From JBCCMQ01 sp039179985 (lineage in GTDB: Bacteria; Pseudomonadota; Alphaproteobacteria; Rhodobacterales; Rhodobacteraceae): a stretch of 64,000 bases of DNA. Shown here one piece after another: positions 42,352 to 51,100 of this stretch. The notes under the pieces were generated by a model. The model did not search any database. It was not told the origin of the DNA and saw only the letters and a program-made list of their open reading frames with translations. A program made the position numbers and the translations under genes. Numbering within the stretch: position 1 is the stretch's first letter; each line of letters starts with the position of its first letter. The stretch lies in the NCBI GenBank assembly GCA_039179985.1, contig JBCDED010000004.1, positions 18,963 through 82,962 on the forward strand, read 5' to 3'.

Positions 42352-43181
42352 TTCACAGCTTTCAGGAAGTCTTCGATCAGGGCGATGCTTTGCGGTTCGT
42401 CAAGGAACGGAACATGGCCGCGGTCCGGCACCTCGGCATAGAGGACGCCGGGATGCCGTTCGATCATCTTCCGGGCGGTCTCGGCAGACAGAAGGTCCGA
42501 GTTGGCCCCCCGCAAAAGCGCAATCGGCAGGTCCTGCAAAGCGTCATAGAGCGGCCAGAGGTTAGGCATCTGATCGCCCGCCGACTGTTCCAGGGACGCC
42601 CGCCGAAGGTTGGGGTCATAGCGCAGGTCCAGACCGTCCTCGACCTCTCGCCAGATCCGTTCTGCGTAGACGCGCCAGGCGGCGCGCGAGACACCGGGAA
42701 ATCGGGCGGCCATGGCCACTTCAAGCTTCTCCGCTGCATCGTCGTAGTCTGAAAACTGCGGTCTGTTGCCGAGATAGGTGAAGATATGCGCCAGCCCGGC
42801 GGGTTCGATCAGTGGGCCAATGTCGTTGAGGAAAACACCGCGCAAGCGATCCTTGTGCCCCACGGCGAGCGTCATCGCGATCAGGCCGCCGCGCGAGGTG
42901 CCGAGGATCGCTGCCTTTTCGATCCCAAGGTGGTCCAAGAGCGCCAGCGCATCCAGGCTTTCCTGCAAGACGTTGTAATTGTGGTAGTCCGGATCAAAAT
43001 CTGATGCACCGCGCCCCCGGGAGTCGAGGCAGATGACCCGGGCACTTTCGGCAAACCGTGCCACCACAGGCTCAAAATCGCGGGTGTTGCGCGAGAGGCC
43101 GGCCAGACAGAGAAGCGGCAGACCGGCACCGTCGTCGGTAAAATGCAGTGTCAGCCCGTCTGCGGTCTGGAACGTCGGCAT
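42348..43181 (-). CDS. alpha/beta hydrolase
   Basis: A 277-residue alpha/beta hydrolase. The oxyanion part is LLCLAGLSRNTRDFEP, CLDSRGRGASDFDPDYHNYN precedes the nucleophile serine in ILGTSRGGLIAMTLA, and the histidine is in VPDRGHVPFLDEP. The serine nucleophile rules out a haloalkane or fluoroacetate dehalogenase. It is coupled by overlaps to the HAD gene before it and the dehydratase after it. Ester substrate unknown. Confidence 0.83.
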   Translation of the reverse strand: MPTFQTADGLTLHFTDDGAGLPLLCLAGLSRNTRDFEPVVARFAESARVICLDSRGRGASDFDPDYHNYNVLQESLDALALLDHLGIEKAAILGTSRGGLIAMTLAVGHKDRLRGVFLNDIGPLIEPAGLAHIFTYLGNRPQFSDYDDAAEKLEVAMAARFPGVSRAAWRVYAERIWREVEDGLDLRYDPNLRRASLEQSAGDQMPNLWPLYDALQDLPIALLRGANSDLLSAETARKMIERHPGVLYAEVPDRGHVPFLDEPQSIALIEDFLKAVK

Positions 43182-43870
43182 CAGGCCTGTCCCGCGAGCT
43201 CGGGGATTGTGCTCAGATCGTTCAGGATGTTGAGCGGCGCCTTGGGCAGGCGGTCGACCGGTTCGCCCGTGCGGTTCACCCAGACGGTTTGAAAGCCGTA
43301 GACGGTCGCACAGCCTGCATCCCAGCCGTTTGATGAAACAAAGAGCACCTCGTCCCTGCCTGTGCCAAAGCGTTTTTCTACAAGGTCATAGACCACAGCG
43401 GCGGGCTTGAAGATACCTACGCTTTCGACGCTCAGAACATCGTCGAGATTGGCGCCCACGCCCGCAGATTTGACCGCACCGTTCAGCATGTCGGGCGAGC
43501 CGTTGGACAGGATCGCGGTGGAAAATCCGGCGGCCTTCAGGTCGGCGAGCATTTTCGGCACTTCCGGGTAGGCGGAGAGCTCCCAGTAAAGCGCCAGCAG
43601 CCTCGCGCGGAGGTCGGCGTCGCCCGCAAGACCGCCAGCCTCAAGAGCCCAGTCGAGGCCGTTTTGAGTGACTTCCCAGAAATCCGTGTGGTCGCCCGTG
43701 ATGGCCCGCAGCCAGGTGTATTGAAGTTGCTTCAGCCGCCAGTCCGCGGCCAGCTTCTGCCATGTCCCCGCCAACGCCTCGCGGCCTGGTTCCGCGGCCG
43801 CTTCCCGTGCGGCGGCGGCCACGTCGAAGAGCGTTCCATAGGCATCGAAAATGCAGGCTTTGATCGGCAT
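43181..43870 (-). CDS. haloacid dehalogenase type II family hydrolase
   Basis: A 229-residue HAD protein with CIFDAYGTLFDVA (Asp nucleophile), STAILSNGSPDML (motif II), FKPAAVVYDLVEKRFG (lysine) and VLFVSSNGWDAGCATVYGF (the SSNxWD motif of true L-2-haloacid dehalogenases). That last motif makes haloacid dehalogenation more credible than for the copy at 21225. First gene of the three-gene operon. Confidence 0.85.
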   Translation of the reverse strand: MPIKACIFDAYGTLFDVAAAAREAAAEPGREALAGTWQKLAADWRLKQLQYTWLRAITGDHTDFWEVTQNGLDWALEAGGLAGDADLRARLLALYWELSAYPEVPKMLADLKAAGFSTAILSNGSPDMLNGAVKSAGVGANLDDVLSVESVGIFKPAAVVYDLVEKRFGTGRDEVLFVSSNGWDAGCATVYGFQTVWVNRTGEPVDRLPKAPLNILNDLSTIPELAGQA

Positions 43871-43936
43871 CCTGTTCCTCCCGGTTCCGGCGCGACACTG
43901 GCACGGGGAGGGGCGGGTGAAAACCCCGCACTAGAG

Positions 43937-44728
43937 CTAACCGAGGTTCTCGACTTGCGGCATGCCGATGACATGATAGCCGCCGTCCACGCGCACGATT
44001 TCACCGGTTGTGCAGGCGCCGAAATCGGAGGCGAGGTAAACCGCCGTGCCGCCGACAGCCTCAAGGCTGGCGTTCGAACGGAGGGGCGCGTTGGCCTCTG
44101 TCTGGCGGTAGGTCCGGCGTGCCCCACCGATGGCTGCACCGGCAAGCGTTTTCATCGGTCCGGGGCTGATGGCGTTTACGCGGATGCCTTCGGGCCCGAG
44201 ATCGTTTGCCAGATAGCGGACCGCGGATTCGAGTGCCGCCTTTGCGACGCCCATGACGTTGTAATAGGGCGTGACCCGGTTTGAGCCCTGGTAGGTCAGC
44301 GTCAGAATGGTGCCGCCGTTCGGCATCAGGGGCCGCGCGCGGCGCGCCACGTCGATTAGCGAATAGCAGGAGATGCACAGCGAGTTCGAGAAATTCGCCC
44401 GCGTGGTATCGATAAATCGCCCCTGCAGTTCCGCCTTGTCCGAATAGGCAATGGCGTGCACCAGAAAATCGATGCTGCCCCAGCGATCGGCCAACTGTCC
44501 GAAAGCTGCGTCGAGCGAGGCGTCGTCTGTTACGTCCACATCGACCAGAATGTCCGAGCCCAGGCTTTCGGCCAGCGGGGCCACGCGTTTGCCGAAGGCA
44601 TCGCCCTGATAAGTAAAGGCCAGTTCAGCCCCTTCCGCGGACATCGCCCTTGCGATGCCCCAGGCAATCGAGCGGTCGTTCGCCACCCCCATGACAAGCC
44701 CGCGCTTGCCTTTCATCAGTTCCGGCAT
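43937..44728 (-). CDS. fabI: enoyl-[acyl-carrier-protein] reductase (NADH)
   Basis: A 263-residue SDR that reduces trans-2-enoyl-ACP in type II fatty acid synthesis. It has KGKRGLVMGVANDRSIAWGI, the active-site YYNVMGVAKAALESAVRYLA with the Tyr-x6-Lys pattern, and LTLTYQGSNRVTPYY. ATG at 44728 fits FabI starts; a GTG at 44740 overlapping fabB is the alternative. It is last in fabA-fabB-fabI. Confidence 0.92.
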   Translation of the reverse strand: MPELMKGKRGLVMGVANDRSIAWGIARAMSAEGAELAFTYQGDAFGKRVAPLAESLGSDILVDVDVTDDASLDAAFGQLADRWGSIDFLVHAIAYSDKAELQGRFIDTTRANFSNSLCISCYSLIDVARRARPLMPNGGTILTLTYQGSNRVTPYYNVMGVAKAALESAVRYLANDLGPEGIRVNAISPGPMKTLAGAAIGGARRTYRQTEANAPLRSNASLEAVGGTAVYLASDFGACTTGEIVRVDGGYHVIGMPQVENLG

Positions 44729-44736
44729 GGTTTCGT

Positions 44737-45963
44737 TCACCCGTGAAATTTCGACATCACCAGCGTGGCGTTGGTGCCGCCAAAGCCAAAGCTGTTGGAC
44801 AGGACTGTGTCGAGATCGACGTCGTCTTGCCGGGTCAGCACAATCTCGCCCTGGTGTATTTCAGGATCGAGTTCCGTGATGTTGGCCGAGGCCGTGATAA
44901 AATTATTCTGCATCATCAAGAGACTGTAGATGGCTTCGTGCACCCCGGTTGCGCCGAGCGAATGGCCGGTGAGCGATTTCGTCGAGCTGATGGGGGGCGT
45001 CTCGCCCTCGCCAAAGACCCGGCGTATGGCCTCCACTTCGGTGACGTCGCCCGCAGGCGTCGAGGTGCCGTGCGCATTGATGTAATTGACCTTGCGCTCG
45101 CCCAAATCTTTGATTGCTAGCCGCATGGACCGCTCGCCGCCTTCGCCCGATGGGGCAACCATATCATACCCGTCCGAGGTTGCGCCGTAGCCTGTGACCT
45201 CGGCATAGATCTTGGCGCCTCGGGCCTTGGCGTGTTCCAGTTCTTCCAGCACCACCACGCCGCCGCCCCCGGCGATGACGAATCCGTCGCGGGTGGCGTC
45301 AAAGGCGCGGCTCGCGGTCTCGGGTGTGTCGTTGTACTTGGAACTCATGGCGCCCATGGCGTCAAAAAGGCAGCTCAGCGTCCAGTCCACCTCTTCCCCG
45401 CCGCCGGCAAAGACAATGTCCTGCTTGCCCATCTGGATCTGTTCCGCGCCGTTGCCGATGCAATGGGCCGAAGTGGAGCAGGCGGAGGTGATTGAATAGT
45501 TGATGCCCTTGATCTTGAAAGGCGTCGCCAGGCATGCGGAATTCGTCGACGACATGCAGCGCGTGACCATAAAGGGGCCCATACGCTTGGGTGCACCCTT
45601 CGTCTTGACGGTCTCAAACGCGGTAAAGAAGTTTGAGGTGGATGGCCCGCCCGATCCCATGATCAGGCCGGTCATCTCGTTCGAGATGTCCTTTTCCTCC
45701 AGCCCGCTGTCAGCAATCGCCTCTTCCATGGCGATAAAATTGTAGGCTGCGCCAGGCCCCATAAAGCGCATCTGGCGTTTATCGATAACCTCTGCTGGTT
45801 CAATCTTCGGCATGCCGTGCACCTGGCAGCGAAAGCCATTTGCGGCATAGTCCTCGGCAAAAACCAGTCCCGAGCGGCCCTCGCGCAGGCTGTCGGTGAC
45901 TTCAGCTGCAGTGTTGCCGATAGGGGAGACGATCCCCAGACCGGTGATGACGACGCGGCGCAT
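44737..45963 (-). CDS. fabB: 3-oxoacyl-[acyl-carrier-protein] synthase I
   Basis: A 408-residue condensing enzyme. The active-site cysteine is in NYSITSACSTSAHCIGNG, and the two histidines are in YINAHGTSTPAGDV and KSLTGHSLGATGVHEAIY. Together with FabA it makes unsaturated fatty acids. ATG at 45963; 23 bp after fabA. Confidence 0.94.
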   Translation of the reverse strand: MRRVVITGLGIVSPIGNTAAEVTDSLREGRSGLVFAEDYAANGFRCQVHGMPKIEPAEVIDKRQMRFMGPGAAYNFIAMEEAIADSGLEEKDISNEMTGLIMGSGGPSTSNFFTAFETVKTKGAPKRMGPFMVTRCMSSTNSACLATPFKIKGINYSITSACSTSAHCIGNGAEQIQMGKQDIVFAGGGEEVDWTLSCLFDAMGAMSSKYNDTPETASRAFDATRDGFVIAGGGGVVVLEELEHAKARGAKIYAEVTGYGATSDGYDMVAPSGEGGERSMRLAIKDLGERKVNYINAHGTSTPAGDVTEVEAIRRVFGEGETPPISSTKSLTGHSLGATGVHEAIYSLLMMQNNFITASANITELDPEIHQGEIVLTRQDDVDLDTVLSNSFGFGGTNATLVMSKFHG

Positions 45964-45986
45964 GGGCGCTCTCCTCGTGCTGCGGA

Positions 45987-46499
45987 TCAGTCTTCGGCGA
46001 CGGCCAGACCAACCTTCATGTTCTTCACCTGATAAATGACTTCGCCATCTGCCTCAACGCGGCCGTCGGCGACGCCCATTTTGAGTTTGCGGTCGATCAC
46101 CCGGGTGAAATCAACGAAGTAGGTAATCATCGTACGGTCCGGGCGCACCATGCCGGTGAGTTTTACTTCACCGACGCCAAGCGCGAAGCCCTGTCCCTGC
46201 CAGCCCCGCCAGCCCAGGTTAAACCCGGTGAGCTGCCAGAGACCGTCGAGCCCGAGCGCCCCGGGCATGACCGGATTGCCGGGAAAGTGACATTCGAAGA
46301 ACCAGAGATCCGGGGTGATGTCGAATTCTGCGACAACATGACCTTTTCCATGTTCCCCGCGGTCCGCAGAGATGTCGGTGATACGATCCATCATCAGCAT
46401 GGGCGGCAAGGGAAGCTGGGCATTGCCGGGGCCAAATAACTCGCCTCGCGCGCACCGGAGCAGGTCTTCCCGGTCAAAAGTGGTCGGAAACTTGGACAT
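45987..46499 (-). CDS. fabA: 3-hydroxydecanoyl-[acyl-carrier-protein] dehydratase/isomerase
   Basis: A 170-residue FabA that dehydrates 3-hydroxydecanoyl-ACP and isomerises the double bond to cis-3, the entry to unsaturated fatty acids. The catalytic histidine is in FFECHFPGNPVMPGALGLDG and the aspartate in the same stretch (LGLDGLWQ). ATG at 46499 follows the conserved MSKFPTTFDREDLL start. Divergent from irr. Confidence 0.94.
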   Translation of the reverse strand: MSKFPTTFDREDLLRCARGELFGPGNAQLPLPPMLMMDRITDISADRGEHGKGHVVAEFDITPDLWFFECHFPGNPVMPGALGLDGLWQLTGFNLGWRGWQGQGFALGVGEVKLTGMVRPDRTMITYFVDFTRVIDRKLKMGVADGRVEADGEVIYQVKNMKVGLAVAED

Positions 46500-46628
46500 T
46501 CGCTTTGCGGGCCTTGGCACTTCGGACTTGCGTTCGCGGTGGTCTATCACCAGCGCCGAACGAAGGGCAAGGGGAGGTCTTTAACTCGGGTGATGCGCCG
46601 GTAATCCCGGCTCCCTGGCGGAAACCGT

Positions 46629-46658
46629 TTGAAAATCCGGGGCGCGCGCGCCTATATT
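46629..46658 (+). promoter_or_regulatory. sigma70-type promoter of irr, predicting a leaderless mRNA
   Basis: TTGAAA (46629-46634), an 18-bp spacer, then TATATT (46653-46658). The ATG of irr begins at 46665, where transcription would be expected to start, and no Shine-Dalgarno sequence fits between. The message would thus have little or no 5' leader. Confidence 0.55.
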
Positions 46659-46664
46659 ATCCCC

Positions 46665-47090
46665 ATGACGACCAAACAGGATACCGCTGCCGAACGGGGT
46701 GCGTCGTGGTTGATGGGCGCCGGACTGCGGCCAACCCGCCAGCGTGTGACGCTTGCGGGCCTCTTGGTTGGGGACGGCCAGGATCGCCACGTAACGGCCG
46801 AAAGCCTCTATGCCGCCGCGAACACTGCGGGCGAGCGGGTCTCTCTGGCAACGGTCTACAACACGCTTCGGGCCTTCTGCGAGGCGGGCCTGATGCAAGA
46901 GGTCACGGTCGATGGCACAAAGAGCTATTTCGATACGCGCGTCGACGATCATCCGCATTTCTACTGGGAAGATGACGCCAAGCTGACCGATGCACCGTCC
47001 GAGCAACTGCAGATCGCGCGCCTTCCCGACGCGCCCGAGGGTGCAGAGATTTCGAAGGTCGAGGTCGTGATCCGGCTTCGCAAGAAGTGA
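46665..47090 (+). CDS. irr: iron response regulator Irr (Fur family)
   Basis: A 141-residue Fur-superfamily regulator. LRPTRQRVTLAGLLVGDG, HVTAESLYAAANTAGE and VSLATVYNTLRAFCEAGL form the DNA-binding domain, and SYFDTRVDDHPHFYWED is the Irr-type metal/haem region. The N-terminal Cys-Pro haem motif of Bradyrhizobium Irr is absent, as in other Rhodobacteraceae. It acts under iron limitation to repress iron-using genes. Divergent from fabA. Confidence 0.9.
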   Translation: MTTKQDTAAERGASWLMGAGLRPTRQRVTLAGLLVGDGQDRHVTAESLYAAANTAGERVSLATVYNTLRAFCEAGLMQEVTVDGTKSYFDTRVDDHPHFYWEDDAKLTDAPSEQLQIARLPDAPEGAEISKVEVVIRLRKK

Positions 47091-47344
47091 CCGGGCCCGG
47101 TTTTCTCGCAAGGCAATAGATTTCGCCGATGACCTCCCGATTGCGCGGCGCACTGCCATCTGTCGGCGGTCTTTCGCGAAGTGTGAACTGGATTACGGAT
47201 TCCATGTCACACTGCCACATTTCCGCCGTTTTTCATTAAGCGATTTTCACGAAACGGCTTGCATTGAACCTTTTTTGGCAAGAGTCCAGTAACCATCTGA
47301 ACTGTAAATCGCCCGGTAAAGAGTTTCCTGAGTTAGGGGGCAAA

Positions 47345-47887
47345 ATGAGATCCATACTACGTAAACCGATCGTTGCCGTTCTTGGCGGCCTGTTCTTGGT
47401 ATCGGCATGTACCACCCCGCCGCCCGGCGAAGAAGATATCATCCGGGCCGAAGGGACGGTTATGCCTGGCCTGACCATGGTGGACACCGAAACGGCGCTC
47501 CGCCAGTCCTGCCTTTGGGTGGAATTGACGGAAGAGCAGATCGAAGCCATTCGGGCCCGCCCGGATTTTGAGCGGATTTTCCTCTACGTGCTTGAGAACT
47601 GCCCGGAGGTGGCGCTTCTTCTCGGAGAGGACGCCACGGGTACTATCGTGGAAGCGGACGACAGTGACCGCCCGCGCGATGACGACAGCGAGGACGGCGT
47701 CGATGGCGGTGGTCCCTCCGGCGGACCTTCCGGCGGGACACCCGGCGGCGGAGGCGGCGGCGGAGGCGGAGGCGGCTCTGGCGGCGGCGGAGGTGGTGGT
47801 TCCGGCGGTGGAGGCGGCGGCGGTGGCAGCACCGGTCCTGGCCCCGATGCGGGAAGTTGCACAGGTCGAGGCTGTAGCGGACGCTGA
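47345..47887 (+). CDS. putative lipoprotein with polyglycine C-terminal tail
   Basis: A 180-residue protein. MRSILRKPIVAVLGGLFLVS followed by AC is a lipoprotein signal with C22 as the lipidated residue. Residues 30-105 form a small acidic domain with cysteines C56 and C86; 105-120 is Asp-rich; 121-165 is almost pure glycine with a few Ser and Pro; the tail SCTGRGCSGR adds C172 and C177. GGGGG four bases before the ATG is a good ribosome site. Not a known family; the tail could be a flexible linker or surface spacer. Confidence 0.7.
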   Translation: MRSILRKPIVAVLGGLFLVSACTTPPPGEEDIIRAEGTVMPGLTMVDTETALRQSCLWVELTEEQIEAIRARPDFERIFLYVLENCPEVALLLGEDATGTIVEADDSDRPRDDDSEDGVDGGGPSGGPSGGTPGGGGGGGGGGGSGGGGGGGSGGGGGGGGSTGPGPDAGSCTGRGCSGR

Positions 47888-47893
47888 ATATTG

Positions 47894-47919
47894 AAGGGCT
47901 GCGCCTGGGCGCGGCCCTT
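47894..47919. terminator. bidirectional hairpin between convergent lipoprotein and protease genes
   Basis: AAGGGCTGCGC (47894-47904) and GCGCGGCCCTT (47909-47919) form an 11-bp stem with one wobble pair and a CTGG loop. The A-rich and T-rich ends allow termination in either direction between the two convergent genes; it overlaps the stop of the minus-strand gene. Confidence 0.65.
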
Positions 47920-48605
47920 TACCTCGTCACAGAACCCGTGGCGATGCGTGGCGACTTGATCATGCCGCCCGCAAAGACGGCGTCCCAAGAAGCGGGACGG
48001 TCCGGGTTTTGCATCCGCAGAAACGTCAGACCGGTGTCTTCCCAAGGCAGGATGCGGCGTTCAAGGTTGTCGAGCACAAAATCGCCGTGGTCTGTCCTGA
48101 GAACGAGAACGGCGTGGCGCGTCCGGTCCGGCAAAAACGCAGTGGCGATCATCAGGCGATTGGCCGGCACGCCTGCTTGCATGAGGGTTTTCATCTTTAG
48201 AAGGGCGAAATCTTCGCAATCGCCACCGCGCATGGTGGGCAGCGACCAGTATTCTTCGCGACGGAACTGGGCGCGGTCTGTGATCTGGGGCACCGTGCGA
48301 TTAATGCGGCTGTTGATCTGATCGGCCACACGCAGAAGATTGGCTGTTCCGCGCACCGCTGGCGTGCCAACACGCACCCGTCCGGCGCAGGCCCATGGAT
48401 ACATGGCGCAGACCCCCGCGAAACCCGCGGGCGCCGAAATGCTCTTCTGAGCGACGAGAAAAGGCGACAAGGCGCTCTCGCGGGCCGAGGCCGCGGAAAC
48501 GGCCCCGAGCGCAAAAACACCGATCACCGCCAGCAACAGACGGCGGGCGCCGCGACGGCGGCGCAATTTATTGGGGTCTCGCAGGACCCCCCGTGCAGGC
48601 AGCAT
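47919..48605 (-). CDS. bacterial transglutaminase-like cysteine protease (BTLCP, LapG-like)
   Basis: A 228-residue exported protease. A basic N-terminus and hydrophobic segment (LLLAVIGVFALGAVSAASA) direct it to the periplasm. The triad is C130 in MRGGDCEDFALLK, H164 in RTRHAVLVLR and D179 in FVLDNLE. LapG-type enzymes cut surface adhesins under cyclic-di-GMP control, but no LapD-like receptor or large adhesin is in view. Confidence 0.85.
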   Translation of the reverse strand: MLPARGVLRDPNKLRRRRGARRLLLAVIGVFALGAVSAASARESALSPFLVAQKSISAPAGFAGVCAMYPWACAGRVRVGTPAVRGTANLLRVADQINSRINRTVPQITDRAQFRREEYWSLPTMRGGDCEDFALLKMKTLMQAGVPANRLMIATAFLPDRTRHAVLVLRTDHGDFVLDNLERRILPWEDTGLTFLRMQNPDRPASWDAVFAGGMIKSPRIATGSVTR

Positions 48606-48758
48606 TCGACCGCATCTCCAAGCATAATCCCCCGCCTGGAAACAATGATTGTAATCCGATTCTGGCCTTTTGGGGGCGCGAAGGTGGAAAAAAACTGCCG
48701 CGCCCGGTCAATTCGCGAGATCAAGATTGCCGCACAGACCGCAGTTCGCGGTCTGGCG

Positions 48759-49625
48759 TCAGAACCATTGGCCCGGTTCGATTAAACCGAGATCCATAAG
48801 CTGAGCCGAATGCCATTCAAAAGGCACCGACCCGTGCCAGCCGAAAGCCCGCACATCGAATTTCGTGCCGGGGTTTGTGCGCAGGGCCTTGGCCGTCCGG
48901 AACGAGCAGATGGCCGACGTCAGGTTGTTGTGCCAGGGGCAGGCGTAGGTGTTGTATTCTGGGTCCGAGAAAAGATGACCGGGCAAAAGCCGCAGACCTG
49001 TCTTGGCCCTGAAAAGCCCGATACGGTCAATGCGCCGGCTGGCCTTGGGGATATGCTCTTCAAAGCGCCAGCGAAGCCCGCCAAAAAAATCGAGCTGTCG
49101 TTCCAGATTGGACCCATCCATCGGATCCTTCCGGGCGAGCGCGAAATATCCCGTCCGGTCCAGCCGCGCATGGTCGAGTGACAGGACGCTTTTCTCGTCG
49201 TCGCCATCGATGCCGTAAAGGTCGACGACGAACGTCACCATGGCACTGCGGCGTTCCTCCGTGTGGAAGGCCAGCATCTCGGCCACGCTGCGGTCTTCTG
49301 CAAAGGGATGGAACAGATATTCGCCGTTAAAGCAGTAGTACATCCAGACGCCTGGGGCGGCGGCGATCACGGCGTTGACCGCGGTCTCGACAGAGCCTGA
49401 AGTTCGGGTGTCGTGGGTCACCTCGATCACCCGGCCGTCAAGGTCATCGGGCAGGGCCATGGGCGCGGGTGCAAAGACAATCACCGGCTCAAATCCCAGT
49501 TCCAGGTGGTGGCGCAGCGTTGTGTCGATCTCGAAACTGTCTTCGATAAAGACCATCGCCAGTGGTCCGCGCCCAATTGCACTGCGCCCCTTGGCCAGGA
49601 ACTTCTTCAAAGAATCGTACTGCAT
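48759..49625 (-). CDS. hypothetical protein with glycosyltransferase-like opening
   Basis: A 288-residue soluble protein. The N-terminal MVFIEDSFEIDTTLRHHLEL followed by GFEPVIVFAP resembles the first strand-helix unit of family 2/92-type glycosyltransferases. Later there is VWMYYCFNGEYLFHPFAEDR, a possible metal or sugar site, and a Trp/His-rich C-terminus (WHNNLTSAICSFRTAKA). No DxD motif is clear, and I do not recognise the family. Divergent from miaB. Confidence 0.6.
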   Translation of the reverse strand: MQYDSLKKFLAKGRSAIGRGPLAMVFIEDSFEIDTTLRHHLELGFEPVIVFAPAPMALPDDLDGRVIEVTHDTRTSGSVETAVNAVIAAAPGVWMYYCFNGEYLFHPFAEDRSVAEMLAFHTEERRSAMVTFVVDLYGIDGDDEKSVLSLDHARLDRTGYFALARKDPMDGSNLERQLDFFGGLRWRFEEHIPKASRRIDRIGLFRAKTGLRLLPGHLFSDPEYNTYACPWHNNLTSAICSFRTAKALRTNPGTKFDVRAFGWHGSVPFEWHSAQLMDLGLIEPGQWF

Positions 49626-49774
49626 GCCGTGCGGCGGGGTCCGGGTTTGGGCTGGGTGTCGCGTCAGTGCAGGCGCATCTTGGAAAAAGATCGACCAAAG
49701 CTCAAGCGTTGCGGCGCGGGCAGCAATCGCGTAGAGCCCGTCGGGTCAAGAAATTCACCCGTCAGGATGCGCCT

Positions 49775-51094
49775 ATGTCGGCCCCGAAGAAGCTTTTTAT
49801 CAAGACCTACGGCTGCCAGATGAACGTTTACGACAGCGAGCGAATGGCCGAAGCGCTCGGGCCCTCTGGATACGAGACCGTGGGCGATCCGGCAGAGGCG
49901 GATCTCATCCTCCTGAACACCTGCCACATCCGCGAGAAGGCGGCCGAGAAGGTCTATTCCGAACTTGGCCGCCTCAAGCCCCTGAAGGATGGGAACCCGG
50001 ACCTGAAGATCGGCGTCGCAGGCTGCGTTGCGCAGGCGGAAGGCGCCGAGATCATGCGCCGTCAGCCGCTCGTGGATCTTGTGGTCGGGCCCCAAAGCTA
50101 TCACCGGCTGCCCACGCTCGAAGCTCAGGCGCGCAGCGGCACCAGGGCGCTCGACACCGATTTCCCCGAGGAAATGAAGTTCGACGACTTGCCTCTTCGG
50201 CCCAAGGCCCGCCGGGCACCGACTGCCTTTCTGACAGTGCAGGAAGGCTGCGACAAGTTTTGTGCCTTCTGCGTTGTCCCCTATACGCGCGGCGCCGAAG
50301 TCAGCCGTCCCGCCGGCCGCATCCTTGATGAAGCGCGTGACCTTGTGGACAGAGGGGTGCGCGAAATCACGCTTCTTGGTCAGAACGTCAATGCCTACCA
50401 CGGCGAGGGGGACGGCGGCACCTGGTCGCTGGCGCGGCTCATCTGGGCGCTGAACGAGATCGCCGGGTTGGACCGCATCAGGTTCACGACGAGCCACCCA
50501 AACGACATGTCCGAGGACCTGATCGAGGCCCATGGCACCTGCGCCAAGCTGATGCCTTACCTGCATTTGCCGGTGCAGTCCGGCAGCGACCGCATTCTCA
50601 AGCGAATGAACCGCAAGCACACGGCCGAAGAGTACATTCGCCTGATCGAACGCATCCGTGCCGCCCGGCCTGATATTCTGCTGTCGGGCGATTTCATTGT
50701 CGGGTTCCCCGAAGAGACCGACGCGGATTTCGCCGATACGCTCGCCCTGGTCCGCGAGGTGGGTTACGGGCAGGCGTTCAGCTTCAAGTACTCCGCGCGG
50801 CCTGGCACACCCGCTGCCGAACGGACGGATGTCCCGGAAGACGTGGCGGGCGCACGTTTGCAGGCCCTTCAGGCGCTTCTGACCGAGCAACAGCAGGCGG
50901 TGCAGGCTGCGATGGTTGGGCGCGAGGTCAATGTACTCTTTGAGAAACCGGGTCGGCTTGAGGGGCAGATGGTCGGCAAATCCGAGTACTTGCATGCCGT
51001 CCACGTGACGGCGCCGGGTCTCTCCGCAGGTGATATCCGTGCAGTGCGTGTCACCGAGAGCGCGCCGAATTCGCTGGCCGGCGAGCTCACCTGA
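49775..51094 (+). CDS. miaB: tRNA-2-methylthio-N6-dimethylallyladenosine synthase
   Basis: A 439-residue radical-SAM methylthiotransferase that modifies A37 of tRNAs reading UNN codons. The N-terminal cluster cysteines are in KTYGCQMNVYDSERM, LLNTCHIREKAAEKVY and GVAGCVAQAEGA; the radical SAM motif is EGCDKFCAFCVVPYTRG; a C-terminal TRAM domain follows (GREVNVLFEKPGRLEGQMVG). ATG at 49775 gives the MSAPKKLFIKTYG start. Heads the miaB-phoH-ybeY region. Confidence 0.95.
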   Translation: MSAPKKLFIKTYGCQMNVYDSERMAEALGPSGYETVGDPAEADLILLNTCHIREKAAEKVYSELGRLKPLKDGNPDLKIGVAGCVAQAEGAEIMRRQPLVDLVVGPQSYHRLPTLEAQARSGTRALDTDFPEEMKFDDLPLRPKARRAPTAFLTVQEGCDKFCAFCVVPYTRGAEVSRPAGRILDEARDLVDRGVREITLLGQNVNAYHGEGDGGTWSLARLIWALNEIAGLDRIRFTTSHPNDMSEDLIEAHGTCAKLMPYLHLPVQSGSDRILKRMNRKHTAEEYIRLIERIRAARPDILLSGDFIVGFPEETDADFADTLALVREVGYGQAFSFKYSARPGTPAAERTDVPEDVAGARLQALQALLTEQQQAVQAAMVGREVNVLFEKPGRLEGQMVGKSEYLHAVHVTAPGLSAGDIRAVRVTESAPNSLAGELT

Positions 51095-51100
51095 CAGGCG

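Noticed and set aside
47584..48045. Poly-proline protein on the minus strand
   Set aside because: Its proline runs are simply the reverse reading of the polyglycine codons of the lipoprotein.
49664..51004. 446-codon open frame on the minus strand
   Set aside because: Antisense shadow of miaB.
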